Assembly (NCBI GenBank): GCA_030817875.1
Contig: JAUSZU010000001.1
Location: 5,642,001-5,706,000, forward strand
From: Flavobacterium sp. W4I14
Lineage (GTDB): Bacteria; Bacteroidota; Bacteroidia; Sphingobacteriales; Sphingobacteriaceae
Direction: 5' to 3'
Length of the DNA: 64,000 nt
Shown piece by piece: positions 1-8,137 of this stretch. The translations under genes and the position numbers were made by a program. The notes beneath the pieces were generated by a model that saw nothing but the letters and a program-made list of their open reading frames with translations, did not search any database and was not told the DNA's origin. Position 1 is the stretch's first letter. Each line of letters begins with the position of its first letter.

Positions 1-2743
1 ACTCCAGATACTCGTTAATCCGCGATCTGTCTGTTAGCTTTTCGAAGTTTTCTTTGCTGATGATAAAGCCTTTATATAGGTTGGCTGGAACTTTCATAAT
101 GTTCTTTAACTGGCCTGTAATGCTTGATTCGTAAATTTTTACGTCTTCAAGATCGATAAAACTCGTAATGTAAATCAGCTGATCATTATCTAACTCTACC
201 AATTTATGTTCCAAATCATTATCGGGGTAATTGCCACGGTTAAACTGACCTATTCCGAAACGCGATGAACTTAAGGTTAAAGTTGCGTCGGCAACGTCGA
301 TCACATAATAGTATTCTTCTGATTTAGCTGCGCTAAAAATGCTGGCGGGTTTTATCGGATCTGCTGGTTTAACCTCAGCAGGTTTGGATATAATGGCAGG
401 CTCTGCTGTTTTAACCGACACATTATCGGTTACCAAAGGTTTTGTTGGTACTGCAATTGGTGTAGCCTGGCTCACAAAACGTGGTGCATTAGCATCAAAA
501 TCGACAAGTGCTAGCGGTCTTTGTTTAAATTCCTCGAGGTTCGCTTCAATATATTTTAAATGATCGCGCACCAATGGCGTAATAATTTTATCGTTTGGAT
601 AAAGTGTGGTAATCAGGTTAAATTCGGTAAGCAGGGGATCAACCTTTGCTGTACGGCCAATGGCAATTGCTTTTAAATAGGCATACTGTGGTGCTAAATC
701 ATTGTTGGGAAAAGCCGTAATATTATCATCCGCCTGTTTTACCACATTTGCATAATCTTTTTTCGCATAAGCATCAAAGGCCACATTGTAGTTGTTAATG
801 GCAATGTTTTCCATCTCCGTTTGTTTGGCTGAGTACGATGGATCTAAGATATTCTTTGCGAAATTAGAATCAGGGAATTTAGTTAGCACCAATTGTTTGT
901 ACTGATCTGATTTTACTTCATCAATACCCTTGTAATTTAGATGTAAACTATAGTAAATGGCAACTAAATGGTTGTTGTCCGGATATCTTTTAATTAGTTC
1001 CAGGTAAATCTTATTTGCTTCTGCTTTGTCGTTCAGCTCTTGTTGATAGAAGCTGGCGATTTCGAAATAAGCATCAATGATTTTTTGATCGGAGGTAGCC
1101 AATAGTGCCGGAGTAGTTGGCAAGCCATCCAAAAACTGTTTTTCTAATGTGGTTTGGTCTACAGCCGTTTGATTTGTTTCTCCATTTGCAGGCGTTATCC
1201 CGGTAGCTACATTCCCACCTGCCAAAACCTGATTGGTTTCCTGGGCAGAAGACCGTGTGCTTTGTCTCCAGTTATCTTCCAGTTGCCTGTTGCCCCAGCG
1301 TTTTTTGAAATCGCCAAAGCCATTGCTAATTGCTGCATTGTTGTTAAAATAAAAGGTGTTTCCCGCAGTATTATTCGAGGCATTTAACGACCGATTAGGG
1401 AAGTCAGGGTCATTTAAATATTGATTGCTGATTACCCCTCCAGTATTGCTCACTTCAACTTTAGGCGTTAGATAAGCTTTAACCTTAGCCTCGCGTTCGC
1501 CTGCAGGAAGTTTTGCAATATCCTGGGCGGTATCTTCCTTTGCAATAATAGTATACCTATCAGTTAAATATTTCAGGTTATCGGCCTTTTTAACAATGTT
1601 GTCGTAATCAGGAAAGTTTTTAGGTAAAATCATCACAGTACTATCGTAATACAGTTTTGCTTTAATGTAGTTGTTAAATTCTTTAAAGTTTAAGTCGGCA
1701 ATTCTTAAATAAGATAATGCCTTTTGAGTTTGGTTCCTGGTGCTTTTTGCAACTGATTTATGATAATTCTCTTCAGCTTTTACAAAGCTTCCTTCGGAGG
1801 AGAAAAGTTCGCCAATCTGGTAATAAATCTGATCAGTATAATCGAAGTTTTTATCGTCTTTTAACAAAGCAAGCAGCTGTTCCTCTTTATTTAGCTTAAC
1901 GCCGCTTAATAATGCTTTTAATTTAATGCGGTTTAAATTGGCATGAAAATACATTTCAAAAGGAGCGTTGCTTTTTTCAACCTTGGTAAAGTTCGCATAG
2001 GCATCCTGAAGGTTTTTTTCTTTCTCCTGCAGTTGAGCAAGGATAAAACGCCAGCGGATACGCAGCTGTTTTTCGGCCGGAAGGGCAATTGCCGATTCTA
2101 AAAACAGGATGGCCTCTTTATTGCGTTTTTGATAAATACGCATCTGGGCAGCAGTGGCTAAAGGTTCTGCCAGATCTTTCTTCAGCTCGTCAGAAGCACG
2201 TAACATGGTATCAAGAATTTTATCGGCTAGTACCATATTGTTCAGTTGCATTTGGCTACGTGCTTTCCAGTTCATGGCCATAATGAATGTTTTTAAATCG
2301 TTATTATAGGTTTTTGCCGTATAATCGAAATATTCTGATGCGATAAAATAATTGCCTTTTAAATAATTTGCTTTGCCCAAAAGCATATAGGCATCATCAA
2401 TATAATTACTAAAACTTTTATCGTTTATAACAGTTTGTCCTTTGGTAATAACGTCATCGAGCTGTTTATTGGCTACCCCTGGTGTAAGCACCAGATTTAC
2501 CTGTGGTTCAGGATCGAGGTAAACAGGCAGTGTTTTTTCATAATTATCGGCATAACTTTGTAATAGGCTCTCATTGTACTCAGTTAGTAAAACATTGGAG
2601 TTGTAGATATAGTTATACCTTGCCGTTAAGTTTTGAAACCTGCGATCTACTGCTGTATCTTTATTTGCGACGCAGCCATAAATAAGGAGGACACTTATAA
2701 GGATGAAGAAGGGATTTAAATTTTTGTTAGCGTAATTTTTCAA
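1..2743 (-). CDS. porW: PorW/SprE-type gliding motility and type IX secretion lipoprotein (C-terminus cut by window edge)
   Basis: I translated this by hand. The frame is open on the minus strand from a TTG at 2743 to the left edge, about 914 residues. The N-terminus has a lipoprotein signal (hydrophobic stretch ending LLIYGC). The N-terminal half is helical and TPR-like, with the ARYNYIYNSN and LPVYLDPEP motifs I associate with SprE. A middle segment reads RWGNRQLEDNWR, and the visible end (GFIISKENFEKL) resembles the end of the family, so only a few residues should be missing. PorW/SprE is an outer-membrane lipoprotein needed for type IX secretion and gliding. In other Bacteroidota it lies next to the atp cluster, as it does here, divergently. 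No in-frame ATG lies near the signal peptide, so TTG is the best start. The function call rests on motif memory and synteny. Confidence 0.8.
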   Translation of the reverse strand, partial: MKNYANKNLNPFFILISVLLIYGCVANKDTAVDRRFQNLTARYNYIYNSNVLLTEYNESLLQSYADNYEKTLPVYLDPEPQVNLVLTPGVANKQLDDVITKGQTVINDKSFSNYIDDAYMLLGKANYLKGNYFIASEYFDYTAKTYNNDLKTFIMAMNWKARSQMQLNNMVLADKILDTMLRASDELKKDLAEPLATAAQMRIYQKRNKEAILFLESAIALPAEKQLRIRWRFILAQLQEKEKNLQDAYANFTKVEKSNAPFEMYFHANLNRIKLKALLSGVKLNKEEQLLALLKDDKNFDYTDQIYYQIGELFSSEGSFVKAEENYHKSVAKSTRNQTQKALSYLRIADLNFKEFNNYIKAKLYYDSTVMILPKNFPDYDNIVKKADNLKYLTDRYTIIAKEDTAQDIAKLPAGEREAKVKAYLTPKVEVSNTGGVISNQYLNDPDFPNRSLNASNNTAGNTFYFNNNAAISNGFGDFKKRWGNRQLEDNWRQSTRSSAQETNQVLAGGNVATGITPANGETNQTAVDQTTLEKQFLDGLPTTPALLATSDQKIIDAYFEIASFYQQELNDKAEANKIYLELIKRYPDNNHLVAIYYSLHLNYKGIDEVKSDQYKQLVLTKFPDSNFAKNILDPSYSAKQTEMENIAINNYNVAFDAYAKKDYANVVKQADDNITAFPNNDLAPQYAYLKAIAIGRTAKVDPLLTEFNLITTLYPNDKIITPLVRDHLKYIEANLEEFKQRPLALVDFDANAPRFVSQATPIAVPTKPLVTDNVSVKTAEPAIISKPAEVKPADPIKPASIFSAAKSEEYYYVIDVADATLTLSSSRFGIGQFNRGNYPDNDLEHKLVELDNDQLIYITSFIDLEDVKIYESSITGQLKNIMKVPANLYKGFIISKENFEKLTDRSRINEYLE

Positions 2744-2853
2744 GTATGATAAATCTCTTAGGTGGATATACAATAAACAATATATGTAGAAAAATATTTT
2801 ATCTGGCAACAAATTTTAATTATTCAAAGTTAATTTAATTATTGCATTAAAAA

Positions 2854-3078
2854 ATGGAAAATCCGAAAGAAGAAGATACAAAGAAAAAGGTAAATGCAGC
2901 TGCCAAATATTCGGCCATTGGCTTCCAGATGATTGCTACAATTGGCCTGCTTACTTTTATTGGCTATAAGATTGATGCGCACAGAAATAGCAAAACTAAT
3001 TTAATTACTGCTGCTTTTGCTTTGGCAGGGGTGGGGATTGCATTATACCAGGCCATTAGGCAGGCCACTAAGCCGTAA
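2854..3078 (+). CDS. atpZ: AtpZ/AtpI-family small membrane protein of the ATP synthase cluster
   Basis: A 74-residue protein with a charged N-terminus (about residues 1-18) and two hydrophobic helices (roughly 22-39 and 48-66) joined by a short basic loop containing GYKIDAHRNSK. This is the usual architecture of the AtpZ/AtpI family, which is linked to Mg2+ or Ca2+ handling or to assembly of the Fo rotor. It is the first gene of the atp cluster and lies 110 bp from the divergent porW. The ATG at 2854 has no competing start. The family call is good; the role in this organism is inferred. Confidence 0.78.
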   Translation: MENPKEEDTKKKVNAAAKYSAIGFQMIATIGLLTFIGYKIDAHRNSKTNLITAAFALAGVGIALYQAIRQATKP

Positions 3079-3373
3079 GTTTTTAGTTGACAGGTTCCAG
3101 TTAGCAGTTTTCAGTAGGCAATTCTCGGTTTTCAACCGACAATTTGCTATCAGCAGTTAATATAAAACAATTTAAATTAGAAGTTTTGTTTCGCTTAACT
3201 GATTAACCAATTTAAAACAATTAAGCAATAGAACAATTTGCTGTTTGCTTCAGTTAACCGATTAATCAATTTAAACAGTTAACCAACCTTCATAATAATT
3301 ATCTCCCACACTAGTTACTTGATACTAAAAACCTTATCTTTGCAAAAGTTTTTATCTGCTAAGAAATTATACA
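3079..3373. repeat. Intergenic spacer of short repeated words between atpZ and the atpI-like gene
   Basis: 295 bp without a gene. It is built from imperfectly repeated words such as GTTGACAGGTTCCAGTTAGCAG and variants of GATTAACCAATTT/GTTAACC. Similar words recur at 44640-44705. A probable -7 box follows at 3335-3342. No coding potential or clear terminator was seen. Confidence 0.5.
3335..3342 (+). promoter_or_regulatory. Bacteroidota -7 box (TATCTTTG) ahead of the atpI-like gene and atpB
   Basis: TATCTTTG followed by C matches the TAnnTTTG consensus of Bacteroidota promoters. It lies 31 bp before the TTG start at 3374. No convincing TTG -33 element sits at the expected 17-23 bp spacing, so the call rests on the -7 box. 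It suggests a second promoter inside the atp cluster. Confidence 0.5.
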
Positions 3374-3763
3374 TTGACGCTAGCCAAATTTACCAGTATC
3401 TATTTCATTTTCGTAGGCCTTTTAATAGGTGTAATTGCCGTTTTACCTGTCGTATTTCCTGATAAACAATTGTTTATAAACAACTTTTGGGTGATGTTTG
3501 GCTTTTTGGCAGGCATAACTTATGTTGCTTATATGCTTGTTGATATCGGTATAAAACGTGATCCTGAAGTAGGTGTAATGGCGATTATGGGATCAATTGC
3601 AGTGAAGATGATTTTTTGTATGGCTTTTGTGTTGATTTACAGTATAAAAGCGAAGGGAATTGGGCTTGTATTTCTGCTTAATTTTTTTTCTTTATATTTA
3701 TTGTTTACGGCCTTTGAAATTTACTGTTTGTTACGTAACTTGCGCCACCAAAATTTAAAGTAA
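3374..3763 (+). CDS. AtpI-like four-helix membrane protein upstream of atpB
   Basis: A 129-residue hydrophobic protein with four predicted transmembrane helices, roughly at residues 8-28, 36-55, 68-90 and 98-118, and a basic tail. It occupies the position of the hypothetical AtpI-like gene that precedes atpB in Bacteroidota. Sequence signatures are weak and the assignment rests mainly on position. The start is a TTG at 3374, 31 bp downstream of a TATCTTTG box. The gene ends 14 bp before atpB, so the two are probably cotranscribed. A role in Fo assembly is an inference. Confidence 0.65.
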   Translation: MTLAKFTSIYFIFVGLLIGVIAVLPVVFPDKQLFINNFWVMFGFLAGITYVAYMLVDIGIKRDPEVGVMAIMGSIAVKMIFCMAFVLIYSIKAKGIGLVFLLNFFSLYLLFTAFEIYCLLRNLRHQNLK

Positions 3764-3777
3764 AAAACTGCCAATAA

Positions 3778-4908
3778 ATGGATTGTAACCAAGTTTTTGT
3801 GTCGAAAGTTAAAAGACTAATTGTTGTTTTTACGCTTTTAATCGCGTTTTTATCTATCAAAATTGATACTTTCGCCCAGGTTGATAGCGCTGTTGTTCCT
3901 GTTGATAGTGTTGTAGCCGGATCTGCCGAAGCAGTTTCTGGTGAGCATGGCGCTGCTAAACATGGTGAAGAAAAATTCGAGCCAACTAAAGTAATCATGG
4001 AGCACATTGCCGATTCGCATATGTGGCATCTTTGGGGACATACTTCATTGCCTCTTCCAGTAATTTTATATACTGCTAACGGTTTAGAGATTTTCTCTTC
4101 TGGTCATTTTCATCATGGAGAGCATGATTATAATGGTAAATACAATAATTATCGTTTAGAAGAAGATCATATAAAGGTAGTTGGTGCTGATGGAAAAATC
4201 GATGAAGAAGCAAGTAAGTCTGTTTTAGATTTCTCAATTACTAAAAACGTCGCTGCAATGTTTGTTGCGATTTTTGTAATACTTGTAATATTTATTTCAG
4301 CGGCAGCTTCTTATCGTAAACGTGTAGGTAAAGCACCAAAAGGTTTGCAATCTTTTATGGAGCCAATAATCGTTTTCGTGAGAGATGATATTGCTAAACC
4401 GAACATAGGTCATAAATATGCTAAGTTTATGCCTTATTTATTGACTACGTTTTTCTTTATTTTATTCAATAACTTATTTGGTTTAATTCCAATTTTCCCA
4501 GGTGGCGCTAACGTTACGGGTAATATTGCCTTAACTTTTGTAATGGCACTTGGAACTTTAATCATCGTTAATATTAATGGTAACAAATACTACTGGAAAC
4601 ACATTTTTAAACCAGATGTTCCTTTTTGGTTGTATCCGATTATGATTCCTGTTGAATTGATCGGTATCATTTCTAAGCCGTTCGCTTTGATGGTTCGTTT
4701 ATTCGCAAACATTACAGCTGGTCACATTATCGTATTAAGTTTAATATCCTTAATTTTTATTTTCGAAACATTGGCTATTGCCCCGGTTTCAGTTGCATTC
4801 GTTTTATTTATGGATGTATTGGAGTTACTGGTAGCGTTTTTACAAGCCTTTATTTTTACATTATTAACTGCCTTATTTATTGGTATGGCAGTAGAAGAAC
4901 ATCATTAA
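3778..4908 (+). CDS. atpB: F0F1 ATP synthase subunit a
   Basis: A 376-residue membrane subunit forming the proton half-channels of Fo. After an N-terminal signal-like helix comes a long non-membrane segment (about residues 40-150), rich in His and acidic residues. This extension is typical of Bacteroidota AtpB. Transmembrane helices follow from about residue 160. The conserved helix carries the essential arginine in MVRLFANITAGH (Arg near residue 306). The C-terminus is hydrophobic and ends EEHH. It follows the AtpI-like gene by 14 bp and precedes atpE by 42 bp. The extension makes it longer than the roughly 270 residues of E. coli subunit a. Confidence 0.96.
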   Translation: MDCNQVFVSKVKRLIVVFTLLIAFLSIKIDTFAQVDSAVVPVDSVVAGSAEAVSGEHGAAKHGEEKFEPTKVIMEHIADSHMWHLWGHTSLPLPVILYTANGLEIFSSGHFHHGEHDYNGKYNNYRLEEDHIKVVGADGKIDEEASKSVLDFSITKNVAAMFVAIFVILVIFISAAASYRKRVGKAPKGLQSFMEPIIVFVRDDIAKPNIGHKYAKFMPYLLTTFFFILFNNLFGLIPIFPGGANVTGNIALTFVMALGTLIIVNINGNKYYWKHIFKPDVPFWLYPIMIPVELIGIISKPFALMVRLFANITAGHIIVLSLISLIFIFETLAIAPVSVAFVLFMDVLELLVAFLQAFIFTLLTALFIGMAVEEHH

Positions 4909-4950
4909 TAGAAAACTATTTTTTACAAATTAATATAAATTAAATTAGTT

Positions 4951-5163
4951 ATGGTAGGTTCAATCGCGGCAATTGGTGCCGGTTTAGCAGTAATCGGTGC
5001 AGGTATCGGTATCGGTCAAGTAGGTGGTAAAGCAATGGAAGGTATTGCTCGTCAACCAGAAGCTGCATCAAAAATTCAGACTGCAATGATTATTGCTGCT
5101 GCCCTTATCGAGGGTGCTGCTTTATTCGGAGTGGTAGTTGCATTATTAGGCTTAAACGGTTAA
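4951..5163 (+). CDS. atpE: F0F1 ATP synthase subunit c
   Basis: A 70-residue two-helix hairpin of the rotor ring. Helix 1 carries the GAGIGIG pattern, the loop is the canonical ARQPEA, and helix 2 carries the ion-binding Glu54 in LIEGAALFG. Aligned without gaps to the known sodium-binding c subunit of Ilyobacter, the Gln ligand position is Ile21 here and the residue after the Glu is Gly55 instead of Ser. The sodium-binding signature is therefore absent and a proton-coupled ring is expected. It lies between atpB and atpF. Confidence 0.97.
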   Translation: MVGSIAAIGAGLAVIGAGIGIGQVGGKAMEGIARQPEAASKIQTAMIIAAALIEGAALFGVVVALLGLNG

Positions 5164-5251
5164 TAATCACTGAAGAAATTAGGTTGGGTATTTAACGATT
5201 GGTTATTTACCCAGCCCTATTAAAAAGATTGTTTTTTAAAATTAGATAAAA

Positions 5252-5746
5252 ATGGAATTAGTAACCCCAAGCATAGGATTAGTTTTTTGGACGTCGATAG
5301 CATTCATCCTTTTATTGCTATTACTTAGAAAATTTGCATGGAAGCCTATTTTAGGTGCTATTCACGAACGTGAGCAAAGCATTGATGAGGCACTTAACAA
5401 AGCTGAATTAGCCAAACAAGAAATGGCTCGTTTAACCAGCCAAAATCAAGATTTGATGCAACAGGCTCGCGCAGAACGTGATGAGATTTTAAAGGAAGCT
5501 AAAACTTTAAAGGATGGTATTTTAAACGAAGCTAAAAAACAAGCCCAGGTTGAAGGTGCTAAACTGATCGAGAAAGCTAAAATCGAAATCGAAAACCAAA
5601 AGAAAGCAGCATTAGCTGAAGTTAAAGATCAGGTTTCCTCTTTATCATTAGAAATTGCAGAACGTGTTTTACGTACGCAATTGGATGATAAAGCAAAACA
5701 AGAGACTTTAGTAGCTAACTTGTTAAAAGACGTTGAATTAAACTAA
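5252..5746 (+). CDS. atpF: F0F1 ATP synthase subunit b
   Basis: A 164-residue peripheral-stalk subunit. One transmembrane helix lies at about residues 8-25 and is followed by RKFAWKPI. A long charged helix rich in Ala, Glu, Lys and Gln then forms the dimeric coiled coil that reaches subunit delta. The length and pattern fit the family. It is followed after 61 bp by atpH. The spacer holds short repeated AAACGC-type words, which is unusual inside an operon. Confidence 0.95.
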   Translation: MELVTPSIGLVFWTSIAFILLLLLLRKFAWKPILGAIHEREQSIDEALNKAELAKQEMARLTSQNQDLMQQARAERDEILKEAKTLKDGILNEAKKQAQVEGAKLIEKAKIEIENQKKAALAEVKDQVSSLSLEIAERVLRTQLDDKAKQETLVANLLKDVELN

Positions 5747-5807
5747 GCGTATTGCGTAAAGCAACGGGCGTGCTAAACGCTAACCGCTAAACGCCAACCC
5801 AAAAGAT
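5747..5807. repeat. GCTAAACGC-type spacer repeat between atpF and atpH
   Basis: The spacer contains GCTAAACGC at 5772-5780 and a second CGCTAAACGCC at 5785-5795. Related words occur between atpH and atpA (6348-6440), at 45085-45120, and in reverse orientation near 62325-62360. They are dispersed short repeats and contain no gene. Confidence 0.5.
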
Positions 5808-6347
5808 ATGTCAGAAATTAAAGTTGCAAGCAGATACGCCAAATCATTAATAGACCTAGCCGTTGAAAACAATGCGTTAGAGGCTTCTTATAATGATATG
5901 GTTTTGTTTGAGAAAGTGGTTGATGAAACCCCTGAACTAGAAGCAATATTAAAAAACCCGATTGTACCTTTAGATAAAAAGACGGGTATTTTGAACGGTA
6001 TTTTTGCTGATAAAGTAAGTAAGCTAACCATCTCATTTTTTAAGATTGTAGTAAACAAAGGCCGTTCGGCGATTTTATTTGCCACTGCTAAACAGTTCGT
6101 TCAACAATATAACTTAATTAAAGGTATTGTTACTGCTGATGTAACTACTGCAAGTGCTTTAAGCCCTGCAGCTAAAGAGCAGATTATTGCGATTGTAAAA
6201 AGAGAATTAAACGCCAACCAGGTTATTGTTAACGAAAAAATTAACGAAAAATTAATTGGTGGTTTTATATTAAAAGTTGGTGATAAGCAATTTGATGCAA
6301 GTATTGCCAGCGGTTTAAGTAAACTAAGAAAAGAATTTGCGCAGTAA
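5808..6347 (+). CDS. atpH: F0F1 ATP synthase subunit delta
   Basis: A 179-residue OSCP/delta subunit that connects the top of F1 to subunit b. It starts with the characteristic helical segment (VASRYAKSLIDLA) and ends with the conserved pattern IGGFILKVGDKQFDASI near residues 152-168, followed by a short helix. The length is normal. It sits between atpF and atpA, with spacers of 61 and 129 bp. Confidence 0.94.
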   Translation: MSEIKVASRYAKSLIDLAVENNALEASYNDMVLFEKVVDETPELEAILKNPIVPLDKKTGILNGIFADKVSKLTISFFKIVVNKGRSAILFATAKQFVQQYNLIKGIVTADVTTASALSPAAKEQIIAIVKRELNANQVIVNEKINEKLIGGFILKVGDKQFDASIASGLSKLRKEFAQ

Positions 6348-6476
6348 GCGCGAGGCGATAAACGTATAGCGGAAAACGCCAAACGCCAAACAAATAGAAT
6401 TGCGTAAGCGGATGGCAAATAAATGCCAACGCCATGCGCCAAGCAAAAACATTTACAAAAAGATATAATTAAAATT
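6348..6476. repeat. AACGCC-rich spacer between atpH and atpA
   Basis: 129 bp with several copies of AACGCC/AAACGCC and GCGTAAGCGGATGGCAAAT. Frame 3 is open through part of it, which would add 18 residues to AtpA, but the added peptide does not look like the family N-terminus. Read as a dispersed spacer repeat rather than coding sequence. Confidence 0.5.
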
Positions 6477-8051
6477 ATGGTAGAGGTAAGACCAGACGAA
6501 GTATCGGCAATTATCAGACAGCAATTGGCGGGCTTCAAATCAGAAACCGAACTGGAAGAAGTTGGTACCGTGTTGCAAGTGGGCGACGGTATTGCCCGTG
6601 TTTACGGTTTAACTAAAGTTCAATCGGGAGAATTAGTTGAATTTGCAAACGGCCTACAAGGTATCGTATTAAACCTTGAAGAAGATAACGTTGGTGTGGT
6701 ACTTTTAGGTGCTTCAGACGAGATCAAAGAAGGTGATACGATTAAACGTACCAAAAAAATTGCCTCTATTAAAGTTGGTGAAGGTATGCTTGGCCGCGTA
6801 GTGAACACTTTAGGTGAGCCTTTAGATGGTAAAGGTCCAATCTTAGGTGAAACTTACGAAATGCCTTTAGAGCGTAAAGCACCAGGTGTAATTTATCGTC
6901 AGCCGGTAAATGAGCCTTTACAAACTGGTATTAAAGCAATTGATGCAATGATTCCAATCGGTCGTGGTCAACGTGAGTTGGTTATTGGCGACCGTCAGAT
7001 TGGTAAAACTGCCGTTTGTATCGATACTATTATCAACCAAAAAGAATTTTATGAAGCAGGCCAGCCTGTGTTCTGTATTTATGTTGCTATCGGTCAGAAA
7101 AACTCTACTGTAGCTAACATTGTACGTACATTGGAAGAAAACGGCGCTTTACCATATACAGTTGTTGTTGCTGCTTCGGCTGCAGATCCTGCTCCAATGC
7201 AGTTCTATGCACCGTTTGCAGGTGCTGCAATTGGTGAATTTTTCCGCGATACAGGTAGACCGGCTTTAATTGTTTATGATGATTTATCTAAACAAGCTGT
7301 AGCTTACCGTGAGGTATCTTTATTACTTCGTCGTCCACCGGGCCGTGAAGCTTATCCGGGTGACGTTTTCTACTTACACAGCCGTTTGTTAGAAAGAGCT
7401 GCTAAAATCAACTCTAACGATGATATCGCCAAAGCGATGAACGATTTACCTGAATCGATTAAACATATCGTTAAAGGTGGTGGTTCATTAACAGCTTTAC
7501 CGATTATCGAAACTCAGGCAGGAGACGTATCAGCATATATCCCAACCAACGTAATTTCGATTACTGATGGTCAGATCTTCTTAGAGTCGAACTTGTTCAA
7601 CTCAGGTATCCGTCCGGCAATTAACGTAGGTATCTCGGTATCACGTGTAGGTGGTAATGCGCAGATCAAATCGATGAAAAAAGTAGCAGGTACTTTAAAA
7701 TTAGATCAGGCTCAATACCGTGAGTTAGAGGCTTTCTCTAAATTCGGTTCTGATTTAGATGCTGCAACGAAATCGGTTCTAGATAAAGGTGCACGTAACG
7801 TACAAATGTTAAAACAAGCTCAGTTTACACCTTTTACAGTTGAAAAACAAGTAGCTATCGTTTATGCAGGTACTAAAAACTTAATGCGTAGCGTACCGGT
7901 TGATAAAGTAAAAGAATTCGAAACTGAATATTTAACGCAATTGGAATTACGTCATCCGGAAACTTTAGCGGCATTAAAAGCTGGTAAATTTGATGATACC
8001 ATTACAGGTGTTTTAGATACAGTAGCAAAAGAGATTTCAAGTAAATACTAA
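6477..8051 (+). CDS. atpA: F0F1 ATP synthase subunit alpha
   Basis: A 524-residue non-catalytic nucleotide-binding subunit of F1. I start it at the ATG at 6477 (MVEVRPDEVSAI), which matches the family N-terminus. An in-frame ATG at 6423 would add 18 residues encoded by spacer repeat. The P-loop is GDRQIGKT at about residues 171-178, where most families have Thr in place of Ile. The downstream signature PAINVGISVSRVGG is intact. It is followed by an 86-bp gap with a strong inverted repeat and then atpG. The beta subunit gene is not in this window. Confidence 0.97.
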   Translation: MVEVRPDEVSAIIRQQLAGFKSETELEEVGTVLQVGDGIARVYGLTKVQSGELVEFANGLQGIVLNLEEDNVGVVLLGASDEIKEGDTIKRTKKIASIKVGEGMLGRVVNTLGEPLDGKGPILGETYEMPLERKAPGVIYRQPVNEPLQTGIKAIDAMIPIGRGQRELVIGDRQIGKTAVCIDTIINQKEFYEAGQPVFCIYVAIGQKNSTVANIVRTLEENGALPYTVVVAASAADPAPMQFYAPFAGAAIGEFFRDTGRPALIVYDDLSKQAVAYREVSLLLRRPPGREAYPGDVFYLHSRLLERAAKINSNDDIAKAMNDLPESIKHIVKGGGSLTALPIIETQAGDVSAYIPTNVISITDGQIFLESNLFNSGIRPAINVGISVSRVGGNAQIKSMKKVAGTLKLDQAQYRELEAFSKFGSDLDAATKSVLDKGARNVQMLKQAQFTPFTVEKQVAIVYAGTKNLMRSVPVDKVKEFETEYLTQLELRHPETLAALKAGKFDDTITGVLDTVAKEISSKY

Positions 8052-8068
8052 TTAGATACAAGTAGCGG

Positions 8069-8116
8069 GTATCAAGTATCAAGATTGGGTTGTTCACCTA
8101 TCTTGATACTTGATAC
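8069..8116. repeat. Perfect 17-bp inverted repeat between atpA and atpG
   Basis: The left arm GTATCAAGTATCAAGAT (8069-8085) and the right arm ATCTTGATACTTGATAC (8100-8116) are exact reverse complements around a 14-nt loop. Each arm contains two direct copies of a GTATCAAG-type word, and more near-copies follow up to 8133. In RNA it would form a stable hairpin inside the operon. There is no U-tract, so it is more likely an RNA stability or processing element, or a dispersed repeat, than a terminator. Confidence 0.75.
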
Positions 8117-8137
8117 TTAATACTCGATACTTAAAAA

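Noticed and set aside
4951..5163. Sodium-coupled ATP synthase rotor
   Set aside because: The Gln and Ser that coordinate sodium in known c rings are Ile21 and Gly55 here; only the carboxylate Glu54 remains.
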